Source of the DNA: Eucommia ulmoides
Taxonomy: Eukaryota > Streptophyta > Magnoliopsida > Garryales > Eucommiaceae
Length of the DNA stretch: 64,000 nucleotides
Direction of reading: 5' to 3'
Assembly (NCBI GenBank): GCA_016647705.1
Contig: CM028333.1
Span: forward strand, 13,661,616 to 13,725,615
The notes under the pieces are model-generated. The model was not told where the DNA came from. It was given only the letters and a program-made list of their open reading frames with translations, and did not search any database. The translations under genes and the position numbers were made by a program. Positions 45,620 to 57,702 of this stretch are shown piece by piece; positions within the stretch are counted from its first letter, which is position 1; each line of letters begins with the position of its first letter.

Positions 45620-48600
45620 TGTAATATTAAATTGAAGGGTTAGGGGCTCGAAGCAAATTAACATTCCATATACCAATAGATGATGGTTACTTTTATTATT
45701 AAAATAAAAGAAACATCATGAAACCTAAAAGAAACATTAATTCTTAGAATAATGGTAATAATTATTAAAAAAAAAAAAAAAGAGTGAAATGATCTTTGAG
45801 GATTTGATTTGGTCAGCCAAGAACTATATTTAAATATTGAAAAAAAAAAATATGTCAATTACTTTTTACGCCCCTTCTATTTGGATTTTGTTTCATTTTA
45901 ATCCCTTCACTTTTAAAAACCTATACATAAATAACCCCTTTTACTCTTTGACTCAAGGGAGAAATTAACGTCTTATTTTAATTTTTTTAATTTAAATTTA
46001 ATATTTAAAGATAATAAAAGTAAAAACTAAATAAAATAATCTCTCTTTCCCTCTTTATTTTTTATTTTTTTAATAAATAAAAAATATAGTTTAAACTAAT
46101 TTAAATGAGAATTTTGTCCATTTATATGAAATTTAGATGAAAACTTAATTTCACTTTTTTTTTTTAGCATATTTGGTTAAGTTAAACATAACAAAAAAGT
46201 TGGTTTTCCCACTTTATTATACATATAAGGGAATAAAGTATAGATTTTTAAAATAGAGAGAACAAATTGAAATAAGATGTAATTAAGGTAGTGTTTGGTG
46301 TATAGTATAAGTCTCTGCGACCAGAGATCGGTTGTAGGTAGAATTTGACAATTAGAGTTTGTGGTTGGCAACATTAGAATACTAATTGACAACGTAATCC
46401 TAATTGAAACATTAATGTTTTCACTTAAAGGAATTGCTTTTAAGAGTGAAAAAGAAAAAGAAAAAAAAAAGAAAATAATGGTAAAAGTGTCTGTTTTTTG
46501 AAAAAGGCCAAAAAAAAAAAAAAGAACTACTATTTTCTATGAAAAGGACTACAACTGAAAATTAAGGACCACCATCTTGACTAGTAGATGAGATAACAAT
46601 GTTAATCATTACTAAAATTATTTTTTTTGATGAACTTTTTTGTTGAACAAATTATTTTTCAATCAAATATTATTAAAAAAAAAAAAATAGTTGGTGGATA
46701 GTCCTCAAAATCGCACCAAGTTAATAAAAAAATCAAAGTCAAATAATGTCACAGCTCATGCAAACTAATGTCATGATTAGGATTATGCTACCAACCATTG
46801 CCTCACCGTAGCAGGCCACTAGACTTCCGCCACTAGATTCTAGCTACTGAACTCAAGTTCACAATTGTTTGACGACTTTGAGTTTGAGAGGGGAATGTTA
46901 ATATATGTATATAGACACTTGTTTTACTAAATTAAATCCAAAGCCTACTAAATAAAAACTATAGCCACTGTCTATATATATTTGTGAATTGTAGACTTTA
47001 AACATATCAATACAATTGTCTCATATTCTTTTTAATATTTCGTCTTTCAATTATTCTAAAAGTTTCATTAATATTTTTTAATTTCAATTATTCTAAAAGT
47101 TTCATTAATATTTTTTAATTTAATTTAGCCGAAAATGTAGCCATGTCAACAATTCAGGATATGAGGGTATACAAGGGAAAAATTGATATAAATAGATAAT
47201 AAATTTAATGAAAGTATCAAAATTTAAGTAAAAATTTGAGAAACTCAAACGCGAAGGATCAATTTGAAATTATTCCAAACTATGAAAGACCAATTGTAAA
47301 GTTAAACCAAAATATTGGGGTTCGAAATGACCCTCATTGGGTAACATGAGTAGCTCCATTTGCCTCGTAGTGCTCAACTCATGACTTGACTCAACTTAAG
47401 AAGACATGCATTTAATCTAATACAATATTTAAAGTGAGAGACTGTAGGGAATCCTATTTTTTTATTTTTTTATTTTTATCTATTTTTCAAATAATATATA
47501 TTTTTTATTTAATTCTTTGTTTTTTCCCAAAAAAATTAAAAAAAAATATATATTACTAATTTTTTCCTTAATAAAATAGTATATAATTTTTTTTACATAT
47601 ATTTAAAGAGGAGATTGAATTCTAAATTTTCCACAAAAGATGGTAGATATACATCCAATAGGTTACATTGGGATATATAGTTTCCCTTTGAACTTATAGG
47701 AAAAATGTCACCTTTAAGTCCAGGTTTAAAGAGAACGCAAATAATTTGTTTTCTTGAAATAAAAATAAAAATTCAAAGGGAAAAAAATATTTATACTCCC
47801 AAAACAAAAACAAAAATATGAGAAGAAAAATTAATTTTTATATTTTTCATGTGATCTCCGGTTCTTTCGAAGAACAAGAAAATAAACAATTAATTAAATT
47901 AAAAGAGGAAAGCAATATTTTTCTATTTCTGAGATAGAAATAGAAATAGAAATAAAAATCTGAGAACAAAAAAATATTTTTTTTTCTTAGAATTGCAATA
48001 TATATTTTTTGTTCTAAAAAGGGTATTATTATTTGATTTTTACAATTAAATTGAATTTTAATAAAATAATAAAACAAAAGTCAATACGAGAAAGAAGTGA
48101 TAATTAGACAAAGTAAAAATTAAAATGATAATTAGATAAAGTATAAGAAAGTAAAAAGCAATTTAGTCTTAATTAAACTAACTTAATTAAATAATGAACT
48201 CAATCTAGGATAAAGATATGTAACAGGCACAAAGAAAGAGGAGTGTGGTCCCCTTTGTCTTTTGTCTTGGGGAGTGCTTATTGCTGGAATTAATTTAATT
48301 AATGGATGGTAAATCTGAGGCATAATATACACTGTATGCCATTTCTCAGACAGATTAATGGATTTTTATTTTATTTTATTTTATTTTTTTTTTTAATTTT
48401 CTAAAAATTACAGATCAGTAAGTTAAAAAGTCTTGGGTTAATCAAATCATCTCTAAAGTCATGTTTGAATAATTTTATGTAATTTAAATTTATAGTTTTA
48501 ATATATAATTAATTCATTATTTTAAATATGTTTTTTAAAATCATGGATATAAAGAATATTGATAGAGAATATGAGACAACTGTACTGATATGTGTGAAAT

Positions 48601-49271
48601 TTACGTTCATACAAAAACGGTCTATTTATAAACAGTGAATAGGATTTTCTTAGTGGGAATACGGTTTGACTTAGTGGGTCAATGTCCATATATATGTATT
48701 ATAAAATTTAATTTATATTAAAAATTGTGTGAATTCCACAATGTAATTAAAAGTAAGGAGAATAGTATTTTTAAAAGACAAAAAAAGTTTTTTTAATTGA
48801 TGAAATCTTGTCCTGCATAATTATCTCTATTTTTATTTTACGAAATGGTATTTAATTTTTTTTGATTAATGGTATTTTAATTTTTTATTTGTAATTCTTT
48901 ATTTTATACTATTAAATTATAATTTCAACATGCCAAATATTAGTTTTTATTTATACATTTTTATATTAATACAAGCAAACATTTATTTCATATGTATCTT
49001 ATTTTTTATTTATATATTTATCAAATACTTCGCAATTCGAGTTCATTTCCAAAATATCTTATAAATGTAAACAAAGTTGGCCCAAAAGGGGATAACCTAG
49101 AAATTGGGGGGGTGATGATGTCAATTTAAAACTGAAATGTTAAAACTTATAGATTTTCAATAAAGTTATTTTTTTGTGATATTTGTCCAATATATATATA
49201 TATATTCTTGCCTCGTTGGTTCCTCAGTCTCTCTACAAAGCCATTCAGCAGTGGTTCTCACCCCCCAGTCT
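45620..49271. other. Gene-free AT-rich stretch
   Basis: Contains a 37-bp exact tandem duplication (47047-47083, 47084-47120) and short A/T tracts. No gene, RNA or element terminus was recognised. Confidence 0.4.
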
Positions 49272-49425
49272 CGGCAAAGATACACGAGTGTCCCCATACT
49301 TACATAGGGTATAAGATTAATCTCGTTTGGCTCTCAAAAAATATTTTCTGATAGGTTCGAACCCCTAATCTGACCTTGCAGAGGTTTTTTATCTGTTTTA
49401 ATTCAAGCGGGCCTTTACCAACAAC
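49272..49425 (-). mobile_element. tRNA-derived SINE, minus strand
   Basis: Reversed: a GGTAAAGGCCCGCTTGAATT head, B box GGGGTTCGAACC (plus 49353-49364), then GAGATTAATCTTATACCC and TATGGGGACACTCGTGTATC. Same family as 4375-4570, without a clear A tail. Confidence 0.6.
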
Positions 49426-49559
49426 AATTTAGTGTGTATGTATATAGATTTAATTTTGATAGAAAATGCAATAATTCTTTTGGTGCGGACCCAGACAAGG
49501 AATGGAGGTGGGAGTGGGAAAGTTATGGGTGTCCATTTGAACCAAAGAAAACGAAAAGA

Positions 49560-49590
<31 letters not shown>

Positions 49591-50038
49591 TGAGGAGAAT
49601 CTGAAAGCATACTTCTTTTTTCACGAGTGGAGGAGAAGGATAGAAGATTAAAGAGGAATACAAGAAGATTACGCACAGTGGGTAGTAGCATTATTTCTCT
49701 TTCTTTCTAGTGGGAATTTCTCTCTCCTCCTTCTCTCTCCTGTGTTGTGCTTTATTCATCCAGTAGTAGTTGGAAGTCTTGGAAGTGCCCAAAATTCAAC
49801 AAAAAAATAGTGCTTTTAATTTTTGTTATCTGCCTTTCCTCTGTCTTGTCTGACGTCCCACTGCAACACCCCCCCCTCTCTCTCTCTCTTGATCTTATCT
49901 CCATTTTATCTTCCTCCCTTTCACCCACTCCTCTCCGTATTTGGCAAAAACTAGAACACCCATCAGGCCCCCTTTTTTTGTTCTCCCCTGAAATCATACT
50001 GATTGAGTACATCCTACGCTCAAGTTCACTGGTTCAGA
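49560..50038 (+). promoter_or_regulatory. Probable promoter end and 5' UTR exon of the ZFP4-like gene
   Basis: GA microsatellite (about 49561-49586), then pyrimidine-rich CTCTCTC sequence as in many plant leaders. A donor AGA/GTAAGT at 50039 and the acceptor TTTGCAG at 51871-51877 would remove an intron of about 1.84 kb before the coding exon. The exon start is not determinable. Confidence 0.4.
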
Positions 50039-51877
50039 GTAAGTCTCTCTCTCTCTAGATTTCACTTTCTGTTTCGCTTGATTTATATGCTGTTTCTAGG
50101 AACACCCAGTTTGTTTTTGTTCTTGATTTGGTTTAATATGGAGTGAAATCTGATTTGTGTTCTGGGTTTGTTTCTTTATTTGTCTGTTATGCACACTACT
50201 TGTTCGATGATTTGACTGTTTGAACCGGGGTTCTGAATTTGATTCTCATAACTGCTTGATTTTGATTGTTGACCGTTATGTGGACTTCTTTTTTCTTGGT
50301 TAACATTATCTGTCTTAGGTCCAATTTATCATCATAGGACTAGTCGAATTCTTCATTGCACGTGTACTTCTTGATCATGGTCCCTTAACTTTTAATTTGT
50401 TGAAAATTAGGGTCTAAAAGGTTTAACCAATTAGTACCTGTTTGACCGACCGTCGTTAAAAAAACCCGAAAATTAAATTAAATTGGTTTTTACACTTGAA
50501 TCATTGTTCTAAATTGTGCGCGAAACGGGTACTTGGTAGTAATAATTTTCTTTAGATCTTTAGTTTTTGCTCCATCTCAAAGGAGTTAGGACTTGTTTGG
50601 GTGTGTAAACTAATGCGGAAGTATTGAAATGGAAGCTTACTTTTCGAATTTAAAAGACCCGTTTACAACCTGTTCTTCGTTTCTTCTCTCATCGGCAAAA
50701 AAAAAAAAAAAAAAAAACACTGCTAGAGTTTTTTTCAATAATATTTATATACTTACTAACCAGGAGCACTCAAATTTTTCGTAATTTGATGGGAGTAGAA
50801 ACTTTAGAGGTATCAATGCCCATTTATGGAGAGAATCTCAAAAGGTGTGTCTTTTGTAATGAATGCTTACCAAATAGATATGATATTTGAGACCAAGAGC
50901 CGTATTCATTCACATAGTGGTTGTTCATGAAACTTGGGGTCCATGTGGACGCTCCACGGGTCGGCTCCATAATCAAACAGGGTGCTCACTTGTGGAATCA
51001 TTTAACAGGCCTTCCATTGATTTTTATTCTTGAATTGATTCTTCTTTGTTTTGAAAAGTAGTTTCTAATTCTGTTTAAATATTCTCAAGATCAATAGACA
51101 AATTCATTATAAAAAGGAAAACAACAAAAAAACTAGGTAGTTTTTGTTTAGTGTTTCTGTTCCTAGATTACTGTTTCTGTTTCCAAATATCTTGGAGCAG
51201 AAGCAGAAATCTGACAACAATATTGGCCAGGTTTCAACAGCCTGTTATACTAGCATACACTGGAAAACCCTCGTAACCAAACACTACCTGAGTTGATTTT
51301 TATTGAATGTTGAGTGATAATATAGTTGGTGTTTGGTAATGTTTCTAATTTTGTTCTCATCACAGGGAAAACAGAAACAAAAATTTTGTTTTCCCGTTTG
51401 ATCCCAAAAAATTTGATCTAAAATCTGAATCAGAAAACCACTGTTTTTATCTGTTTCAGATTTTATGAGAACACACACACACACATTGGATGTGAAAAGC
51501 GATCTATTATTATTTTTAGCTAGCGTATACCCTGTTCTTGAAAGCAGAAAGCAAACAAAAAATGTTGATAAAGCAAACGAAAAATGGTGTTGAATGTTGA
51601 TAAAGGTGTCTGGTGCATTGCTGGTTAGAGATTGAGAGAGAACGAAAACGGGTGTTTTCCTTTTGGAATATTTAGTATTTTCATTAATGCATCATGTGTT
51701 ATTTAGGTCATATATTTTATTAATTAATCTATTTGTCAGGGCGGTATTCTTGTTAATTTAGTTTACCGTTATGGCTAAATGATAGGAATTGTAGAGAATT
51801 ATTGTATAGAATAGACGGCATTATAATTGTATTGAAAAATGTATACTGAACTGTTTTATTATAATATAGATTTGCAG
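50039..51877 (+). other. Probable 5' UTR intron of the ZFP4-like gene, with MITEs
   Basis: Bounded by GTAAGT and TTTGCAG. It holds the MITE at 51135-51290 and a similar weaker repeat at about 51328-51480. No coding frame. Confidence 0.4.
51135..51290. mobile_element. MITE of the TTTAGTGTTT family
   Basis: The left AGGTAGTTTTTGTTTAGTG is mirrored by the right CCAAACACTACCTG. Same terminal family as 6250-6725 and 17793-18003. Confidence 0.55.
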
Positions 51878-51976
51878 GTAAATTAAGTCACCATCAAACA
51901 GAACTTGAATCTATTTAGACTTCCTTTGAGCAGCCTTTTTTGTGAGGGAAAAGAAAAATCGAACTTTTTCTTGGCT

Positions 51977-52735
51977 ATGAAGCCCCCAAATTTCAACCTC
52001 GAGTTGGAAGACAAATCGGAGGTAAGCAGCCAGGTGGCTTCCAACATTTCCGTGCAAGAAATCTCCCCGGATCCCTCCACCACTACCACCACCGCCACCA
52101 CTTCTTCTGCCTTGAAAAACCCCTCAATCTCTCAGCCCGAACAATGGCCCGTTACGCTCGACTTGACTCTCGGCTTCATTGACGGTAACGATGAGGGCCC
52201 GGATTCTCAACCTCCGGCGACTCAGCCGCCTACCTCTGGCTCTGCTGCTCCAAGGATCTTCTCCTGCAATTATTGCCGGAGAAAATTTTACAGCTCTCAG
52301 GCATTGGGAGGGCACCAAAATGCCCACAAGAGGGAGAGGACGCTCGCCAAACGGGCCATGCGGATGGGTATGATCTCTGATAGGTATGCTAGTTTGGCTT
52401 CACTGCCGCTCCACGGGTCCACGTTTCGGGCCTTGGGGATTGAAGCCCACGGTGGCTCGATTCATCAACGGGCCGGGCTGCAAGATGGGCCTGTGCAGTT
52501 TGTGCGTGGGGGAGCAAAGTTCGGGCCGGGCTATTTTGGGTACCCGGTGTTTGTGGAGGAGGAGGAGGCTGAGCTATTTTGGCCGGGAAGCTTTCGGCAG
52601 ATTGAAGAGGGAGTGGGAGGAAATGTGGGGTTCGAGTCGGGACAAAGGTCAACCGATACTATAAATTTTGTTTCTGTTCCTCCACCAGCAAGAACAACAG
52701 ATTCATCTACGCCCGATCTCACTTTGAAGCTTTAA
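51977..52735 (+). CDS. ZFP4: C2H2 zinc finger protein, single QALGGH finger (ZFP4-like)
   Basis: Nuclear transcription regulator, 252 aa in one exon. One C2H2 finger [20 protein letters not shown] has zinc ligands C97, C100, H113, H117 and the plant-specific QALGGH DNA-contact motif, followed by the basic [17 protein letters not shown]. Two LxLxL (EAR-type) repression motifs are visible: LDLTL at 61-65 and DLTLKL at the very C-terminus (247-252). Both suggest a repressor that recruits TOPLESS-type corepressors. The block LFWPGSFRQ is also shared with Arabidopsis ZFP4 as I remember it. The start is the ATG at 51977; a TTG 24 codons upstream in frame was rejected. Close paralogues (ZFP1, ZFP3, ZFP7) cannot be excluded without alignment, so the symbol is a best match. 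Confidence 0.9.
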   Translation: MKPPNFNLELEDKSEVSSQVASNISVQEISPDPSTTTTTATTSSALKNPSISQPEQWPVTLDLTLGFIDGNDEGPDSQPPATQPPTSGSAAPRIFSCNYCRRKFYSSQALGGHQNAHKRERTLAKRAMRMGMISDRYASLASLPLHGSTFRALGIEAHGGSIHQRAGLQDGPVQFVRGGAKFGPGYFGYPVFVEEEEAELFWPGSFRQIEEGVGGNVGFESGQRSTDTINFVSVPPPARTTDSSTPDLTLKL

Positions 52736-52748
52736 GTTGTTTTTTTTA

Positions 52749-52841
52749 GTACTTGTTTGGCGGATAATTTGGATTTTGAATGAAGCGGTTTGAAAATTCA
52801 GAAGGAATTTAAGATTTTCAAACTGTGCGCCAAACCTGTAC
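52749..52841 (+). repeat. Hairpin MITE in the ZFP4-like 3' UTR
   Basis: GTACTTGTTTGGCGGATAA at the left is mirrored by CTGTGCGCCAAACCTGTAC at the right, 93 bp in all and directly after the stop codon region. A stable hairpin would form in the mRNA. Confidence 0.65.
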
Positions 52842-53820
52842 TAAACTAGTTCTGAATTTAGTTGTTATTTTCTTTGAAACTCGGATTCGGGCCGGGCCGG
52901 TTGTGTATTGTACAGTGAGATAAATAGGATAGATGGATTTTCTATATTTTTTCTTCTGGTTTTTTCTTTCTTTTGTTATATTAATGACCGTTGATTAATT
53001 GGGATTTCAATTTAACACATACCACCCCTTGCTTTCAAAATCATACAACCTTAATCCAGATTTATTGATGTAGGCAAAATTTTTTTACAAAAAAATTCGA
53101 CAAGAGATTGAAACAGTAACATTCCTATTTTAATTCATGGAATTATTTTTTATTTTTATTATCAATAATTTTTTAATCTCACAAAATATAAAATTAACTA
53201 ATTCTAAGATAAATTTATTATTAGTTAATTCTAATTATACGAGGTTTTGTTTTATTTCTTCATCAGTCAAAGAAGACGACCAAATACAAATCAAATATTG
53301 AAATAGGAATGAAATGTAATTAAATTTAAATAAATTATTATTTTACCTTTTTAATTTCTAAAAAAATACATAATTTTTTTACAACAATTCACGAAATTGA
53401 AATTTTAGTCCATACAATTCAAATATTAAAATATTTTTTTAAAAGTTTAAAATTACTGTTAAAAATTTAAAAATCATTGCACATCATAAAATTTATTGTC
53501 ATTTTTTACATATGAAAATGAATTTAAAAAAAATAAATTATTGTAAGCATTGGACCAAAATTTCGACTAAAATTTGTCTGCTCATCAAGATCTAATTGAC
53601 TACCAAGAAAAATAAGGAATCAAATCAGTATATTACGCTTTGCTGGTTAACGATTTTCCTTTCCTAGGATGTCTTTTTCATTGCAAGCAAAATTGAGATA
53701 TTAACACATCCATTCACTACACATTCCAAGGAAACCAAACATAAAATCCATGATCTTAACTTATCAAACAAAAATCAAACCACCAAACACATGAATCCCA
53801 TCTCTCTCTCTCCGCCTTCT
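52842..53820. other. Spacer between convergent ZFP4-like and OBE3-like genes
   Basis: About 1.0 kb, AT-rich, containing both 3' UTRs. No frame or element was recognised. Confidence 0.45.
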
Positions 53821-56500
53821 TCACACCAACTGCTGCTTCATCACCTCCATCCTCTCCAGCAACCCCGCGATATCGGTCTGCATCCTCATCTTCATCTTGT
53901 AGTAATCGCAGTGCGAATTCTCCAAAACCCGAAGCTCCTCCATCGTCTTCCGCCGCCTCTCCTCCGTCTCCTTCAGACACAGCTTTGCCAGCTTCTCCCC
54001 GTACTCCTCCTCGAACTTTTCGTTCTTCATCCGGGCCATCAGCCGGTACCCCTCCGCCTCTCTCCGGGCCTCATCGGCCCGATTCTGAAACATCCGCGCT
54101 TCCGCTTCCTTCACCCTCACTATGCTCTCCAAGCTCTCGAATCCTTCTTTCTTCGGCCGCTTCACCGACCATTCGTCTTCGACTACCGGGGGAGGTTTCG
54201 GATATAAGCATGGTTTTCCGGCAGCCGGAAGTGGTATTCCGACAGGCAACTCCTTTGACGGGATGCTGGAGAAGGGGAAATCCGATAATCCTTCGGTATC
54301 TAATGATCATGAATATATTAGAATGAAGTCACAGAAACATTATATACGTAAAAACAGAGCGTAAATATACTACCTCGCGAAAGAAAAACAGGTGAGAATT
54401 TTATAAATTTTTTAAAAATGAAATTTTTGGTGAACAGTCCCCAAATTTAATTTTAGACCATGGAATCCAAGCACTATAGAATTTTTTTCAAAAAGTCCAA
54501 ATTTACAGTAGTACATAAAATTCACTAAATTAACTATCATGGCAACAAGTTTGGACTTTTGAAAAAATTATTGAATTTCTAAAAAAATTACAATAAAAAA
54601 TCACAGTTATAATAATTTTTATGGCGCCTGTACAATAACTTTGAACTTTTGATAGAATTTATGGTGCCTGTATAGTAATTATGAACTTTTGACAGAATTA
54701 TTGGATTTCAAAGTGTTTGGAGGACTTACATTTGAAGAACTGAGTGACAAAACCGCAAACATCCGACGGAGACATCGTCTTGTTCTCAAGCTTCTTCACC
54801 ATCTCCCCTGCCTTCAAATGGAGTTCCTTCCCTTTGAAATCCTCACTCCCCCTAAAGATCCTCCCCACACACTCCAACTCCTTCACCAGCGTCTCCTTCC
54901 CCCATTCTTTAGCGCACGCAACAAACACGTCCTTAACGAATCCGAACATCTCTGATGCGTGACCGCACCCGATGCAGTGAAACTGCATCTCCGTCGTCCC
55001 CGGCGGACCACCCTTCAGGGCGGGTCCCGGTCTGATCAGATTCTTCTCGATTCCGCACGCAGCGTGGCACCAATGCGAACACACGTCACAGCCGACCCAA
55101 CTGCAAGTGTTGTTGGCGCAGTCGAAGTTGAAGCAAATCGGACACATGCATTCACTGCAAAATCCCTTTTTCTTCGAGCAGATTTTGCAGTCGCAGTCGT
55201 CCACCGGCAACATTCTCTTGCAATTAAGGTTCTTACATCGTTCAAGGAAGAAGATCTCGATTAGTTCCTTCGCGGGTACTAGTTTGATTTTGTTTGATAG
55301 ATAGGCGGTGAGGCCTGTTTTGATGGTGACCATGATCTCAACTTGGGTCTTGTGGGCTTTCGAGAGGGTTTCGTTCGATAAATCCGATCTTCTCTCGAGT
55401 TTGTTCTGAAGAAGAACGAGCTCATCTCTTCTCTCCGGCGTCAAGACAAGGATTTTAAGGTAGTCTTTCAAAAACTGGACTGATTCATCCGAGAGTTCCT
55501 GGATTGTCTGAGCTAATTCAGGGATCGGCTCAGACACGATTTCGAGAAGAATTCTCTCCGGTGAGGATTTAGAAACCCGGGCAGCATTCTCAGGCCTCGC
55601 AGGCAATTCGGATGGGAAAAATGAATTGTTATCCGAATTCGTGGGTTGATAAACACCGTTATTACATGAATCCTTGTTTATTTGTCGATGATTACCACCT
55701 TGGAGTAATGAAAAAACTCCGCCGCCGCCGTGATTCGACAATGAAACTCCATCTCCGACGGGTCGAAATCGACTATGAACAGACCCATTGGTGCCCTCCC
55801 CACAATTCCATATCTCGTGATTTTCGGTTGAATTTCGAGTGAGCGAGCAACTGGGGTTGTGGGAATAAGGATGAGAATGTGAATACGAAAATGAAGCGAC
55901 CGTGAAATCATTGGAGTATGTTGTCTGAGTATTGTTGTTCGAAGGGATTAAAGATTGCAAACTCTGTGTAGGTTTTAGATTCGATGCGGATAAAGAGAGA
56001 GAAACATCAGGTAGAGAGAGAGAGAGATTGAGGGTTTCAAGCTTTGGCTTCTTATCTCGATTATCCATTTCGATTTCTTCGAGCTCGACCTCTCTTTTCG
56101 ATGAATTTGACCTGATTTCGTTCAACTGTAAGAAATCCCTCTCTACCCATATGTTGTTTTCCGGATTCCGATCGTCGGAAACCGCGATTTCCTTCCCTTT
56201 GTAACTCGTCGGAATATCGCCGGAGATTTCTCTTCCGGGAAAAGAGAGCTTTGAATTATCGCAGAGGTAGCTTAGGGTGAGCTCCTGCGACGGGGAATTA
56301 CCGGTTTGGGGGGGTTTTGATTTGGACCAGTCGTAACCCGTGTTTGATTCTCTCAGAAAATCGATACCCTTGTCGGGAAATACGATATTCCGATCTGGGT
56401 TATCGAATTTCCGATCAGAAATGTGGTGGTGGGAGTGGGATAGCCGGAAATTCGAGGTCTCGCCTCCTTCGCTCGTGTTATCTCTCTCTTTCGCCATCAT
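53821..56500 (-). CDS. OBE3: OBERON3-type PHD-finger protein, two exons
   Basis: Nuclear chromatin-reader protein of the OBERON/TITANIA family, needed for meristem and root establishment in Arabidopsis. Exon 1 is 56500-54730, exon 2 is 54299-53821 (2250 nt, 749 aa). The donor AAAT/GTAAGT and acceptor CATTAG rebuild the conserved FFKYTEGLSDF. Domains: a low-complexity N-terminus with ELTLSYLC and the LxLxL-rich NLSLSLPDVSLSLS near 158-171 (possible EAR motif); a helical region 315-415; the OBERON PHD-like cysteine cluster about 422-512 (CDCKICSKKKGFC, CDVCSHWCHAACG); a conserved helical block to about 590; and a C-terminal coiled coil about 648-745 (VKEAEARMFQNRADEARREA). The first of two adjacent ATGs (56500) was taken; a TTG five codons upstream was rejected. 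It ends VMKQQLV, matching the expected family end. Length fits OBE3 (about 730 aa). Confidence 0.94.
54618..54697 (-). repeat. 40-bp tandem duplication in the OBE3-like intron
   Basis: 54618-54657 and 54658-54697 are copies (TTTATGG-GCCTGTA-A-TAA, then GAACTTTTGA-AGAA). They lie about 30 bp from the intron donor at 54729. Confidence 0.8.
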
Positions 56501-57490
56501 CGAATCGAAGAACAAACAAAATCGCAGAAAAAGTAGAAAGAGATCAGAAACGACGTACCGAACGGAGGATGGACTGAGAATTTGAGAAAACCTGGGGGGT
56601 GTAAAATGTATTTTAGGTCGTTTTCTTCTGGTCTGTTAAGGACTCCATGCCCATGGCTATCGTTTTTCTCTCTCCAACGGCTGCTGCTGCATTTTGTCAG
56701 GGGTTTCACAGTTCACACAAGGGAGGAGAGAGGAGAGAAGGTTGTGGGTGGACATGAGACGGAAATTACGGAAATGGCCCAGCATCTGTGGATTAATTAC
56801 TTTAAAAGTGGTCCGTTGCTGTCTTTGTGCTGTCGATGCTTGACTTTCCCATTCTCTAACGCGTGGGACACTAATGCCAGAGAGAGAGAGAGACTTTTTC
56901 TTTTGCTTTTTTTGAGGTTTTTCAAATTCAATATCTGGTTCCTCCCCTTAGTTTTATTATTACTGTTTTTTGTTTTCTGATTCACGTTTTCACACCTTAA
57001 AATTTAGGATTGATGAACATAAATGCGTTTTTTAAACATATTCTTATTCTCAAAATTTTAAAAATAATCTGAAATAAATTTTTGAATTTGTTAAGAATCT
57101 AAAAAATAAAAAAATATTGATTCTTATTCACTTCCATAAAACTATTTCTAATACTATCTTGTCAACAACTACCAACCTGACGGCCACCTTCACCCCCCGC
57201 TAGCCACCATTACCCTCCGGTCACCACCATCCCATCGGCCGCCATATAGTTAAAGAAAAAAACAAACAAATGTTTTAACTTAACGTGTTTCTTGTTTTTG
57301 ATCTTATAAATTAAAAGAAACAATTTTAGAAAAATGATCGTTACCAAATATTCATATCTCATTTCATTCCTATTTATTGGAAGTAGAAACAAAAAAACAA
57401 AAACACTAACCAAATGCCACCTTAAATTTCACATTTGTTTCAGTCCTGCAAAATTAAAAATATGACAAATATTTTTTTTGATGGAAAGTG
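56501..57490. other. OBE3-like 5' leader, upstream region and gene-free spacer
   Basis: 56501-56580 is probably 5' UTR. A GA tract at 56880-56892 and a CCACC-rich patch at 57180-57240 follow. The patch lies between inverted AAAATTTAGG/CCTTAAATTT-like ends, so it may be another MITE. No gene was recognised. Confidence 0.4.
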
Positions 57491-57702
57491 GGTTGTGCTT
57501 AATACACGATTTCTTAATAAGGATATTTTTATTATTTTATCACTCACTAAACATAAAATATTTTTTCCTAATATTTTCTTAACAACGATTAACCTGAAAA
57601 ATGGAAGAGAAAAATGTGAATAGTTTTTAGTAAAAACGTCTTAGATTCTGTGGAGTAATAAAATAATAAAAATATCTTTATTAAAATATCACGGAACAAT
57701 CC
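57491..57702. mobile_element. Foldback MITE, copy B
   Basis: The left GGATATTTTTATTATTTTATC is mirrored by the right AATAAAATAATAAAAATATC; the stem is about 50 bp or more. The outer ends GGTTGTGCTTAA and, reversed, GGATTGTTCCGTG are similar. Related to 22204-22421. Confidence 0.6.

Noticed and set aside
51905-51976. In-frame extension of the ZFP4-like frame upstream to a TTG
   Set aside because: No ATG in it, and the family starts close to the MKPPNFNLE-like N-terminus at 51977.
52124-52722. Several open frames on both strands overlapping the ZFP4-like gene
   Set aside because: Shadow frames of a GC-richer coding exon with no family features.
53756-54364. Plus-strand frames rich in His, Leu and Pro opposite OBE3-like exon 2
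   Set aside because: Antisense shadows of the coiled-coil exon.
56501-56515. TTG five codons before the OBE3-like ATG pair
   Set aside because: Non-ATG; it lies in the presumed leader.
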